The notes below the pieces were generated by a model. The model saw only the letters and a program-made list of their open reading frames with translations. It was not told where the DNA came from and did not search any database. The position numbers and the translations under genes were made by a program. A DNA stretch of 64,000 bases from Phallus indusiatus (lineage: Eukaryota > Basidiomycota > Agaricomycetes > Phallales > Phallaceae), in the NCBI GenBank assembly GCA_027605045.1, contig JAQFWX010000022.1, forward strand, positions 248,001 through 312,000, in the 5' to 3' direction. This document shows positions 34,119-45,469 of this stretch, piece by piece (within the stretch, counting starts at the first letter, position 1; every line of letters begins with the position of its first letter).

Positions 34119-35571
34119 ATGAACAACACAATCTCGATATACAGCGGTGAATTTTTAGGTATTCCTGCAGCCGCTCTCCCAGACTTGGTGAAGAACGTTT
34201 ATATTCTAAACTATAACCTTGGTAATGATCATTTCCCCGAAAGCCGTATTAATTTCTTTTGCTTACGTGTCTGAAGTTGCCTCCTCTACGCTTTTCTTTT
34301 GGGATATTCTATTAAATCTGGACAAAGAGGTATCTTTTGTTTTCAGTCATTTGACTAAATTTGATATCTTTGATTGGTTTAGTCGACATACATTTGGAAG
34401 TAAGTTATCTCTAACCACAGTGAATGTCCTGGTTGAAATGAGACTTCAGATACAAGTTTTCTCATATTACCGTTCTTGTTGGGATCATCCGCTTCCTCGT
34501 TATTGTGGCAGAAATGTGAGCATTTAGGCACTATCTATTAACTAAATGTTTTATTCATATACTTTCAGAACGAGTCTTTTGTTTAATGTTGGGATGTGGA
34601 GAACCACGGATTCCATGTGCAACTCTATCTGCTGGTTGGCTGGTGCGCTCTGGCTGGTTATTTCCACATGTGTGGACATATTATTGATATGCCGCGGTAT
34701 TCTAAAACTCTACACTTTTACACAAAATATCAGTTGTACTAAAAGTCATTAGTGTTTGGATTGTATGGTCGAAACAAGTTGCTACTTTGGTCTCTTTGTG
34801 TCATGGAAGGTGTTGCATTCACCGTCATCGTATATTTAGTCGGAATTGTGATGCCCAAAGTTCGGAGTGCCGCGAACCCCTTTCCCCTTCAGCTACCAGT
34901 TGTGACTTGTGTGGTATTGAAGTTCCCCAATACTGCATCATATGTCTGGTAAGTCACCGGCACCTTTAACCCCTCGTAGCCCACGAGTTCAATAAAACAT
35001 TAATTACGTGCATTGGCAGGTTGCCTTTACTTCTGGTACAGACGATTCTCTTCACTCTGGCTCTCGGGCGACACATCTATTTGCAAAAGAACATCTTGAC
35101 GATATTCTATACAACTTCTCATATTTATAATATTTTCATTCGGGACGGTGTTTGGGTTTTCTTTGTTTTACTAGGTAGTAGGCATGTTAACATCCTTACG
35201 AAAAAAAGATAACTGACAATAGTATTCATAGTTAGTATCCTGTTGTATATGATTGGATTTCAGTTCAAGGGCTCTGTATTAGGCGAAATTGCTCTTTGGT
35301 AAGGATATTTACACTCTGAAGCGTTTGAATATTCAAAAATTTCAGTTGGGCTTATGCAATCGCGGGACTCTCTGTGCGTTCATTGTGCCTTTTTTCCCCT
35401 GTACTTAACTTAATTTTTTAGGCACCCCACTTGGTTATTAATCTTCGATTGGCAATTGACGAGGCGAGAGAACCGTGCCCAAGTTCGCTCGTATATACAG
35501 ATATAAGATTCAATACGGCGGCATTCGGTCAAAGCAGTGTGGGAATAGAAACCTCACAGAGAAAATTGTGA
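34119..35571 (+). CDS. Seven-pass membrane protein, DUF6533-type, copy F
   Basis: Predicted 320 aa. Exons: 34119-34221, 34277-34329, 34383-34399, 34450-34515, 34569-34696, 34753-34948, 35020-35174, 35232-35298, 35346-35373, 35422-35571; sum 963 nt, phases close. Closest to A and B by sequence and tail. Motifs: SSTLFFWDILLNLDKE, STYIW from the 17-nt exon, VFGLYGRNK at exon 6, FIRDGVWVFF in exon 7, APHLVINLRLAI opening exon 10. Intron 7 has an altered donor, GTAGTA instead of the GTATGC of most sister copies, which could lower splicing efficiency. It stands 16 kb away from array A-E, between pieces of G-like genes. Confidence 0.83.
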
Positions 35572-37250
35572 GAAGGTAATATGTAAATTCCGACATAGGT
35601 CTCAATTGAGTCCATGCCTCTAGAATTTTCTTTTGCACGGCTCTTGTCACCATGTTTTGGTGATGACAAATGTCTGTGGTTCCAATTAAACTTGGCAACA
35701 TGAGAACGGACGCAAAGATATACATTGTGAAGTATTCAGTACTGTTTCAGCATGCGTACACGGGTGCATCCACACGTGTGGTTAATATCTCGTAGATCCA
35801 GAGGCTTATTGACCCCGGACTCCGCTGTGGAAAAATTGCCACCGAACGCCACTGGGCCTCAGTGGTGATCCAGTCAGCGCACTGCAGTGTCAGCACTAAG
35901 AGTTCTCCTTGTGTTTGGAAATGCGTATGAATAAAAACCTATTTATATTTATCAGATTCCACCGAATCTATGGGAATTTCCGGATTCCAAGCTAATAAAA
36001 ATTTGTTGAAACGAGGTGAGACTCTCTCCTCAGTCGCCGATCATTAATCAATTAATCATTGACTAACTCCGCCGACATTAACGTTGCTTAGAGACCGCGC
36101 ATCGCTCATTGCACCAGCTCAACCGTCACCACGATACGTTTCCATCTGAATATGAACTTTGTCCGGAGGTCATAGTAGGTCTCTTGCCGTGAACCGCCGC
36201 TGTTTAAACATTGCTTATTGCTCAACTCAGTTTACTGTACATGGTCTAGAAAACCAGGTACGATAATGATCCAAGCTCGGCCCTCGGCTTGTTAGACCAT
36301 ATCACAGACCGTTCTTTTTGCCCGAACCTGAGTCCACAGTCGAGCACAGTCCTTCCCCTGAACCCACCAGCGATGGCTTTGTTGTAACAGCAACAACTGA
36401 TGATAGAGGTACCACATGTATACTTCCGATGTCTCGAAACACGATAAAACTGCAAAAACTCAGTCGAGTGGTATCTATGGTATTAGAAATGGCGCTCTAG
36501 TCTTCCGAATCTCACCTCACTTCACGGAGAATCGGCCTGAACTATTTAGGTTACAACATCACTCATCCGAAATTTCGTTGTTTCTAAGAACACGAAAGGT
36601 AGCTCTCATGTCAAATGGTTAAAATTGGCATGTCTTCTCAAGATATTCAATCTTCAATCTTCAAGATTCTTACTTGGGCTTTTATAACCTACAAGGTGCC
36701 GGTACGTCGCAGTTCGAGATCGGCTTTTTTTTGTAAAACTGCTGTTTTGAAATATATTGAACCTTGTTCATCATTCACGTATGATTGAATAAACATATGA
36801 TCATTTCCCGAAAATTCAACACCACGACCGACGTTTTACTACAGGAAGAAAATGCTGTTACGCATCCCTCATTTGAGGGAGTTTGGGGCTCAACCGGATT
36901 TCAGTACTTATTAGTTCAAGGATATCAACTGCTGAGACTGACAATTCTCGCCTCGGGCTGACCGCATGATTATATGTTAGCTCTGCTAATTTGTTCCGAT
37001 TGTTTAGGAGCAGCTCCGTGCACTATATGTTAACGACGGACGGAGATGGGTAGGTGGGTGGGATATCAACTCATACCGAACGATACTGAGATAAAAGGCA
37101 TTAGTGGGCTCCTCACTAGTAATCACTAGTCAATACTCATTTTCCAAGCGGTAAGATCAACTTGTGGAGCTGGCTAGTATTCTGCTCTCCTGTAAAACGC
37201 ACCTAGCGCTCAAACTCTCACTGCGACTCGGACAACAACATCCTTACACC
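35572..37250. other. Duplicated 3' flank of copy F
   Basis: 35572-37140 follows the B-to-C spacer (7496-9110) in order. From about 37183 the sequence switches to the 5' flank of a G-like gene (compare 39226-39293), marking a recombination junction near 37150-37183. Confidence 0.65.
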
Positions 37251-37676
37251 ATGACCCAGTCTTCGCAGCTTTTACCAGTTCTTCCTCTCCTCTACACAGC
37301 TGGATGTAATTTAGGTAATTTTTGATTTTTGATTCTACGATTGTTCTCTGTCATTGAAGTATCGCAGTTGCCAGTACAACTCTCTTCATATGGGATACAC
37401 TCTTAGTCTTCGATGAAGAAGTTACAGCAAGTACTCAGCTCTTTTCGATACGTTTTTTAAATACTGAGCTTCTGAACAGGTAAAGTATATCTGGTCGTAA
37501 TGACCTGTTCAATTCCCGAGAATATATCTCACATAGCAGAGATATCTAGCTTCAAATTTACTCGCGTGAAAATCCTATATTTAACGGTTCGTTATCCTGT
37601 TCTCGGAATATATTGGTAAGGTGGTGTCGAAATTCGCCTGTTTGAAAACTTTTGATATTTTCCAAGTATGACGATT
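37251..37676 (+). pseudogene. 5' fragment of a G-like membrane gene (exons 1-4)
   Basis: Exons 37251-37314, 37368-37420, 37480-37496 and 37550-37615 are open, with the same lengths (64, 53, 17, 66 nt) and splice sites as copy G. They encode STTLFIWDTLLVFDEE, VKYIW and KILYLTVRYPVLGIY. Similarity to G stops at about 37676, just at the exon 5 acceptor; what follows is unrelated AT-rich sequence. A promoter-proximal transcript might still be made. Confidence 0.8.
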
Positions 37677-38759
37677 TATAAATATTTACATTATTTTACA
37701 TTAAATAAAATGTTTTTACTAAATTAGGCTGTATCGAGGTCTATTGCTCGTCGTAGCCGAATCCGAACGAGCGACTGGAAACCAATTCTGTCAAGCTCGT
37801 TTTCACTTAATTTGCCGGCTACGGAGAGATATGAAACACGGATATTGCACTAATAAAACTTTCTTCGACTTTTGGAAATACAAGATAACTATGTTATTGG
37901 CATTATCCGTGATCAAGGGTATTGGTCGATTATTTGGTCCCCGCCATGAATTCGAGACAGGAAGGAAAGATAATTGAGGAGCCATGAGATTAACTTGTGG
38001 AGCCGACTTCTGGACGAGAGAGTACGGTGGCTTCCAAGATCTTGGTTGCTGGTTAAGTTGGTGGGTATCCATTAATGGGCGCTAATGGGACTTAGTGGAA
38101 TCGGTTCGCTGTCAGTAGCATGGTCTCGCGCGGCGAGTTCAATCCAATGGAGTCCAGTGGATGCTAGCGATCAGTATTAAGTCTGATGACTATTCGCAAA
38201 TGTAACGACATGGTGAAGAAAGAGAAGAAAAAGCCGTGAGACGTAATGGATTTTGCAACTCCTGGATATAAATTAGCCTTTAGTTAGATAGCTGCAAATA
38301 AAAATCTTATGTGTGCTGTATGTAAATATGTAGCTGATGCCCCATATACAAATGTGTGAAGGTGTGTTTGTTAATTATTATGACACGTTTACTACAAACC
38401 ACAGAAATCCGAGTATATATAATGGCAGGGAAAGCCTTCTAACTTGACTTTGAAAGGATAGGGCAGGAAGGGACTTGTCTTCAAAATTAAATTCGATTTA
38501 CAGAGTAGAAGTCCATTGAGGTCCATTAAAAACTAATAATAATTACTGGTCTTGCCCAATACGCTCTATTATTATGCATCGGGGTGTGTGTGTGTGAGTC
38601 CCTGAGTCCCTGAGGGCGTTGCCCTATGTACCGGGACTTTGACGTGTGGAGATGGCCGGATCTCGTCATTTCATATACGCGCTCGCTCTTTCATCGCATA
38701 GTGAGGTGTCGTGGGGACCTGTGTTCCCACCGTTCATCTTCGCTTCCCTCCTCTTCCTC
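37677..38759. other. Unassigned intergenic sequence
   Basis: No supported gene. AT-rich start (37677-37730). A short gt repeat and a triple of gagtccct units lie at 38583-38612. Confidence 0.4.
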
Positions 38760-39066
38760 CTCTTCCTCTTTGCCTGGCTCGAGGTATGTCCAAATTTCCG
38801 TGTGTGGTCTTAAATCGCCCGGTGTTGTTGATGTACTCGAACAGGACCTTTACCGCCCTCCGGTTACTGAGGAGTCGGCTCTTCATGATTGTGTATTATC
38901 TGAAGTACCGTTGTACTTTCTCCCGGTATTTGTCGTATCTTGGGCATCTGCACAGGAACTGCGCAGTGGTTTCCGTCTCCATCTCGCAGGCCGGGCATGT
39001 AGGTGTGTCCGATTTTCCGATCATGTACATGTGTAAGTGTCCATTTAACTGTGCATGCCCATTATC
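38760..39066 (-). mobile_element. LINE-type retrotransposon remnant (3' end of the ORF)
   Basis: Minus-strand translation gives GHAQLNGHLHMY, then the zinc-binding CPACEMETETTAQFLCRCPR and, after one in-frame TAA, LLSNRRAVKVLFEYINNTGRF. The C-x2-C-x10-H/F-x4-C spacing and the final tyrosine helix are typical of the C-terminus of fungal non-LTR polyproteins, after the RNase H domain. The reverse transcriptase is absent, so this is a truncated, dead copy. Confidence 0.55.
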
Positions 39067-39293
39067 CATCGATAACTAGCGGTTACGACTATATTTAGGT
39101 TGGTACATGACTTAGCTAGTAGGTGTCAATAGTCGGGCTAACTATGCCCCGTGGTGCCTGATGTCGGCTATTGGGACATTCACTAGAAGCGGAGCTACTG
39201 GGACGAGGCTCCTCAGGTTAGGTTTTCTGCGCTCCCGTAAAACGCATCTAGCGCTCAATCTCTCACTACAACAACAACGGTAATCCTTACACC

Positions 39294-40626
39294 ATGACCC
39301 AGCCTTTACAGCTGTTACCAGCTCTCCCGCTCTTCTACACAGCTGGATGTAATTTAGGTAAAATCTGATTTTTGATTTTAAGACTGTTCTCTGACATTGA
39401 GGTGTTGCAGTTGCTAGTACAACTCTCTTCGTATGGGATACACTCTTAGTCTTCGATGAAGAAGTAAATACTCAGCTCTTTCCGATATGTTCTTTCCAAG
39501 TACTGAGCTTCTGAATAGGTAAAATATATCTGGTCGTATGTAATGTCCTGTTGTCCCGAGAATATATCTCACATAGTAGATATATCTAGTAGCTTCAAAT
39601 TTACTCGCGTGAAAATCCTATATTTAACGGTTCGTTATTTTGTTCTTGGAATATATTGGTAAGGTGGTGTCGAAATTCGCCTGTTTGAAAACTTCTGATA
39701 TATTTTCCAAGTATGATGATTTTCGCTTTTTTGGGAAGCTCCACACAATCCAACAAGCTTTGTCCGGCACTAATGTGGATCGTTAGTTTTGTTGGATCAT
39801 TCACAATAGCATGCTCAAACATACTACTCATACAACGAGGTAATACATTTGATTCCTTTTACGTTATAGATCCAAAGCTCATGTTTAGTCTATGCATTCT
39901 ATGTACGATCAAAATTCATACTTTGGTCTCTATCTTTACTTTTCATTATAATCGAAATTGTGGCGATTATTTTTCTGGCTGTGAGTGTGCCCGGGTTTCG
40001 GGTGAGGGATACGAGAGGGGATCATCTTCCTGCACCTTTTGGAGCTTGTATGATTGAACAATTTGACGGGAGGGTATCATTTGTCTTGTGAGTAGTTCAA
40101 ACCAGTACCGTAGATAAGTTTTGCAACTGACGGTGATCGCCCTAATAGTTTCTCTGAGCTTGTTTTTCAAAGTTTCGCTTTTGTCTGTGTTGCCGCAAGG
40201 TTTGCCATGCTTCAGTTTTGGGCATGGAAAACAAGGGTCCCGTATTCTCCATTATACGCAGATTTCTTTAGGGATGGGATATGGGTTTTTATAATTTTGT
40301 TTTGTAAGTGTATATCAGGCTTAGGTTCGTTGAGTCATGACTGAAGTGTCGCGTCAACAACAGTAACCTTCTTGCTTACCGGCATTTATATGCACACTTC
40401 TTTTGCCCCTGCTCTATCCGTTGCTATGTGAGTTTAAACAATATCGAAACAGTGTTTACTGATGAAATGGTTACAGATGGTCATATGTTTTTTCCAGCAT
40501 CTGCGTGGGTATTACATTAGTATATATATATGCCAACATCCCTCGCTAACATCATCATAGTGCACACGTTTGATATTGAATTTGAATTACTCGGTGAAAG
40601 AGAGCCGAAATTATAGTGATTTATAA
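39294..40626 (+). CDS. Diverged membrane protein of the same family, copy G
   Basis: Predicted 271 aa. Exons: 39294-39357, 39411-39463, 39519-39535, 39593-39658, 39712-39839, 39889-40087, 40173-40303, 40364-40427, 40477-40504, 40561-40626; sum 816 nt, phases close. Exons 2, 3, 4, 5, 8 and 9 have exactly the lengths seen in C-E (53, 17, 66, 128, 64, 28 nt), although the protein is strongly diverged. Motifs: STTLFVWDTLLVFDEE, VKYIW, KILYLTVRY, VYAFYVRSK at the start of exon 6, LYADFFRDGIWVF in exon 7, CTRLILNLN opening the short last exon. The cytosolic tail is much reduced. It converges on the F-box gene. Function unknown. Confidence 0.82.
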
Positions 40627-40967
40627 TATCATGTCAATTTGATTGATTCCCCAGTCGCGTGAATGTAGGAATTATGGACTTACTAAGTACGGATGCGCTG
40701 TGCAATGGTACAGTGTCGACATCATAGTATGATGGCTCAAGTTTGAAATCAGATACGAAGGCGGTTTGGTATGGAACCATGATTAATATTTATTCGACGG
40801 CCTTAAGTGTTCCTACATGGGTCATTGAAGCAGGTAAAATGGAAAACATACTACGCAAGAGAATGATGAGCATATTGAGTACATGTTAATATTATAGGTT
40901 AACTATGGTGTTGAAGTGATCGCCGTCATTGCAGCCCACACTGAATGAAGAGAGGCACGCGAGAGTT

Positions 40968-42623
40968 TTATATTTGATACGATGTTACACGAGGGGCAAC
41001 ACGATTCGTTAACCCCCAGGTCAATGCCGGCCGTGGCTGACTCGTTTCGATATCGACAGGACATTCCTTTTTATTCCGCAACACACTCTTCGTCTCTTCC
41101 GTCAACTGAACGTTACAAGGAAGGAGGATGGATACTTGCTTTATCGCATGTCCTGTGCGTTTTCGAGCCAAACAACATCTCATAAGTAATTTAGCATATT
41201 TCTCGTCCATTGCCAGTTCACGATAGGATCTGAATATTATCGTCAATGAAAACAGGGATGAGCAAGTGGGATTATTGACAGGATTCGAATTGCCGTCATT
41301 CGGGACCTGCAAAGATGGGGAGAGTGCCTGTGGAACAATGTTTGATCGGAGAGGCATCAATGCCGTGAGAAACGTCATCGGCGATGAAAGAGGCTTCCTG
41401 TCAGCCCAGTTATCGTGCTCGATAACCAAATGTTTCAAATTGACCAGACGATTGAAAAGCTGCCGAAGAATGTCAGCTCTCAACAGGGGACCTTTGAGGT
41501 GTAAATAAGTGATATATGATAATTTGAATCCATTAAGAAAGGTCAAAAGGTCGTTTATAGGTCCGTGTTTCCCTTCGTATATGGTCGCAAAGGCTGAACT
41601 GTTGGAACGGTTTGAGAACGTGACGCTTATCTCGGGGTTTGATGAACGCATGGAGATCGATAAGGATGTATGACGCCGTTGGGTGAGGAACCTTGTTAAA
41701 ACTGGAGAACCCGCCAGTGAGTTGGACATGCGCCGAAAATTTGTTCGGAGGATACGATAATCGACATTTTCAGAAGGAAATATGACATGTCCTAGTAAAA
41801 AATCCGCCACTTCGGCTGCCTTAGAACCAATAAGCATCAGAGACCGTAGGTGTGGCAAATGAATTCGGCGGTCGGTACTGTATGCAATGGTTTCACATTT
41901 TCCCGCCATTACGAGCTCCAACAAGCGAAGGTCGGGTGACAGCTCGAGAACGTTAAGAAGAGAGTCATAATCGAGGGTTGTTCGCAATAAGTCAAGATGC
42001 AAACTAGCAAGATTTTGGAATAACGGGGAAGACAACAGTTCTGTGAAACCGGTGATGATTCGGTGATATAAATGTTCGAGATGGGATGTAGTCCCCGAAA
42101 ACAGTATTTCCAAGATGTCACAGCTCCCATTCGCAATTCCAGGATGTATGTCCAGAAAAAGTTGCTTCAAAGAGGGCGCAGGTTGGTTAAGCTGCTGCGA
42201 GAGATAGTTCAGAAAACCTGTCATGGGTATGGAATGATTTCGCGCAATAACCAATTGGAAGGACTGGAAACGGTGAATTTCGTGGAAAATGAGAGCAAGG
42301 CCTGTGCTTTCAAAATACGGTGTATCAAGGCACACCGTTGCATCGTAAGCTGACGCGTATAAGAGCACATTGAGTGGGGCAGAACCAGATCGACGCAGCA
42401 TTTCTATTACCTGCGCTGGTGCCATCTCCGGGATACTGATCCACGTCCACATAGTTGCATCAGATAAAAGCGCGGTCCTCCATGAGCGACATACATGGCT
42501 CATCTTGATTGGCGGTAGCGGAGCCAATCCATCCGAGTCGGGAATTATGAAATGACGGCCACAGACATCTAAGGATTGCCTTGTGATTTGTCGGAAGATC
42601 TCGTAAGGGAGACGGTCAAGCAT
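40968..42623 (-). CDS. F-box protein
   Basis: Intronless, 551 aa from the ATG at 42623. An upstream in-frame ATG at 42758 would add 45 residues, but similarity to the paralogue at 31760 starts at 42623 and the extra part reads through a TATA-like tract, so the shorter form is preferred. The F-box lies at the extreme N-terminus (MLDRLPYEIFRQITRQSLDV ... HVCRSWRTALLSD), binding Skp1 in an SCF ubiquitin ligase. The rest is leucine-rich with repeated blocks (SPLFQNLASLHLDL, LNGFKLSYITYLHL, LVNLKHLVIEHDN), probably a substrate-binding LRR-like fold. The substrate is unknown. F-box families are greatly expanded in Agaricomycetes. Confidence 0.85.
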   Translation of the reverse strand: MLDRLPYEIFRQITRQSLDVCGRHFIIPDSDGLAPLPPIKMSHVCRSWRTALLSDATMWTWISIPEMAPAQVIEMLRRSGSAPLNVLLYASAYDATVCLDTPYFESTGLALIFHEIHRFQSFQLVIARNHSIPMTGFLNYLSQQLNQPAPSLKQLFLDIHPGIANGSCDILEILFSGTTSHLEHLYHRIITGFTELLSSPLFQNLASLHLDLLRTTLDYDSLLNVLELSPDLRLLELVMAGKCETIAYSTDRRIHLPHLRSLMLIGSKAAEVADFLLGHVIFPSENVDYRILRTNFRRMSNSLAGSPVLTRFLTQRRHTSLSISMRSSNPEISVTFSNRSNSSAFATIYEGKHGPINDLLTFLNGFKLSYITYLHLKGPLLRADILRQLFNRLVNLKHLVIEHDNWADRKPLSSPMTFLTALMPLRSNIVPQALSPSLQVPNDGNSNPVNNPTCSSLFSLTIIFRSYRELAMDEKYAKLLMRCCLARKRTGHAIKQVSILLPCNVQLTEETKSVLRNKKECPVDIETSQPRPALTWGLTNRVAPRVTSYQI

Positions 42624-43231
42624 GATGTGTTGCGCAATTCGTTGAACGCGACGTCGATGCAGTGCGGATAACTGAAGGTGTAGGGGAAGCCTACCCAGGA
42701 AAATTAGAGCAATATATATAGAAGTACGAAAAGTACCAAAAAGGACACACAAGGACATAGAACAAACGAATGTCCAATCGTCTTGTTCTTTAGTCTAGGA
42801 AGGTGTGTTGTCCTGAGTTAATGTGACGTGAAACAACGAGATAACCAGTTGTCCGATGTCCACAAACGCAGGGCGTGAAAGTATGGACATGGCCATGAAA
42901 TATGGACACATTAGTCGAAGAACGGATTTGTTAAAAATTACGCCATTCGTTTACGTGCACACCGCAACGTGGTGGGGGTGAAGTTGAAGCCCAACGGACC
43001 AAAATTCAAAAAAAAATGTTCCAGTATCGCCGCGGCATGCCGCACAACGTGTGACAGCACTCCTGTCACGCATGTCACGGGTTAGAGCGCTTCTCAGGTC
43101 CAGTGTGGACCTTGATATTGATATATCGATAGGCCGATATACACTTTCTTTTACAGATCCTTATCGCGCATATTTTGAAGTTAACGCTGTGCTATATATA
43201 CGCCACTCGCTCTAAGTGTATTCATTAGCAA
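42624..43231. other. Intergenic, F-box promoter region
   Basis: Contains TATATATAG near 42713-42721 upstream of the F-box start. The 42760-43150 part is repeated upstream of the F-box pseudogene. No other gene. Confidence 0.45.
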
Positions 43232-44797
43232 TCAATTTTCATTAGTTGGTTTCAGCACAATCCGCTTATTGACATGATCAACTAGAAGCCCAACTTCCTC
43301 CATGTGCTCTTCCAAATGGGACTGACAAATCTTCTCCCAAATCCGCCGAATCTTCCGATCTTCCAGCCTCCAAGATCCCTCGACTAAAAAGGTCTTCTCG
43401 CTATCTTTCAGCTTCGCCATATATGGCGCGTCTGCCTTTCTTTGAGCATGGTTGAGGTTAATCACGAATGTACAATCCGGGTCAATATCGCATTCCCAGT
43501 ACCACGAGGTCAGAGGCATTCGCTTGTGGAATCGGGGCTGAATTAGGGCTTCGACGGTGGCGTCGACTCTGTAAATAACATCTCTTTCGTCTGCAGATGA
43601 CTCCGAAGCGATTCCTGGCTGAAACGCGGTTGATTAGCATAAACAATAGTTGACGTCTTGGATAAACGACGTTACCATGTCTCTACTGGCGACTTCATCA
43701 TCACCACCAATGCTAACATAATCGTCATTTTCATTCATATCCACATCTTCGTCGCCTCCCTCCTCTCCTTCACTCTCCGACGTGTGTTTCTCGGGCAGAT
43801 TTTGAAGACGACCAAGCGGAACAGAGCCCCATTCGCTTCCTTTTGCTTCGGCCTTTCGCGCATATTCCTTGGATTCGGCTATCCAGACTTTCCATTTCGC
43901 AGTATCCATCGTAAAAATCTTGTGTTCAATTATGTCACCCAATATTTCCGCGTACACGGCGAAATAATCATATACGACGGCTCGGTGCAGTGTGGGACGA
44001 CGACGGCCGCGGCGGAATACTTCGCCGTAGAGCTTGATATATTCTTTGACGAGCCAATGAACGTCGCGCTGGGAACGTGGTGTCTTTTTGGTCAGTTTGG
44101 CCTTGCACGCGTCTACAACGAATTTTTCAATCATGGCGAATTGTAGCGTTTCTTCGCTTCGTGAGAAACATCTGATGTGGAATGTGTTCACGCGGTAGCT
44201 TCGTTGATTATTGAAACTATTAAAAAATTGGTTTTTGTGATTTATAGTTACAAATATAAAAAAATAGTCTCTTGCTTTGTTAGGTTGTTGGAATAAACCA
44301 GGATTGAGTTTTCCGGTCGTTCAGCTGATGTGAAGTATGAGTAGACATTCGGCGAACGAAGAAGATTTCATCAACGACGTACTCAAGTAAGCAACCGGCA
44401 TGTTCTTCAATTGACAATACAATTCAACTTTAACCTTATCTTCTAAGCATCTCCTCTCAAAACCTGCGGGAGTAACACTCGGAAATCGATCTGTGACGGC
44501 CTTATAGAGCAGGTCAAAGCCTTGTTGACATAGCATGCTTGGCTACAAAAACGCGTCAGCGCAAACTGACGAGAAATGAGATAAACTGTTTCTTACGTCA
44601 TCTATAGTAGCAATCCCACCGAAGAATATCCTGTTAAAGTTGGCCTTTTTACCTTTGTCATATAGTTTCTGCAGATCGTCGAATCCGATGAATTCTGATT
44701 TGGCCGAGTCGTAGATTTGGAACTGATCGAGGTCGAGAATAGTTTTATCGTCGTAAAAAAACAGCTGCTCGTCGGAGAACGGACCGTAGGCTCGCAT
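43232..44797 (-). CDS. Unrecognised protein, 407 aa, four exons
   Basis: Exons 44597-44797, 44383-44542, 43676-44151 and 43232-43618; sum 1,224 nt, phases close at every GT-AG junction. The start is MRAYGPFSDEQLFFYDD. The middle is basic (KAKLTKKTPRSQRDVHWL, RRGRRRPTLHR), followed by a strongly acidic segment (ESEGEEGGDEDVDMNENDD), then a C-terminal part with TSWYWECDIDPDCTF and LVEGSWRLEDRKIRRIW. No signal peptide or membrane span. The acidic and basic blocks suggest a nuclear or nucleic-acid-associated protein, but this is a guess. Intron 2 (231 nt) is longer than the local norm and is the weakest link; the two halves could be separate genes. Confidence 0.6.
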
Positions 44798-45469
44798 TTT
44801 TTACGTGCGTAATTTTATCTCGTGTGGATGTAGTGAAGAGTACTTACGATTGTTGCTGGAGGTCGACATCTAACACGCCGTCGTCACACGATGTGTCACG
44901 TGATTTGCTGGTTGCGTTTTGACTACATTTGACGTTGATCATGTTCTTTGATACATATGTTAAGTTAGATTTGTTGTTTTGTCAACTAAATGACTGAACT
45001 TCTTGCGCAGTATCACCGAATTTGACTATCAAATAGCTGGACCCATATCACGGATGTGCTTGCATCAGCATGGAAGACGAGCAATGACGACCTCCAGGCC
45101 CAATCTTGATTCACAAGAATGCTCTGAAAAGGTGCCCTGGTATCCATATCCATAACGAGACAAGCTCGCTGCCTTTGATGTGTTAACCGAACAGCATTAT
45201 GAACATAGAGTTCGGAGGCTCTTCGGCAGCTCTTTCTAGTGGATTGCAAACGCCCGGGTACCCTCCGGGGCTCTCGGCCATCGTCAAGACTTAGACGGGC
45301 CCATCAGAGATGCTAGCCTTTGCTCACGTACCTGTGCCGAGCTTACAGCTCTTTGATCATCATTCATCGACTCAACATAGAAAAGAACAGTTTTTTCTCT
45401 CTCATTTAATATTTTTGCAACACTTTGCCCTCTCTTTGCTATTGTCCCAGTGACATCCGTAACTCGAGC
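44798..45469. other. Intergenic
   Basis: Upstream sequence of two divergent genes. 44891-44945 repeats a tract found at 33073-33125. Minus-strand frames at 45013-45249 and 45284-45643 have no recognisable motif. Confidence 0.4.

Noticed and set aside
43658..44146. Plus-strand frame of 162 codons
   Set aside because: Antisense to the 407-aa gene, whose exon 3 closes in phase with its neighbours.
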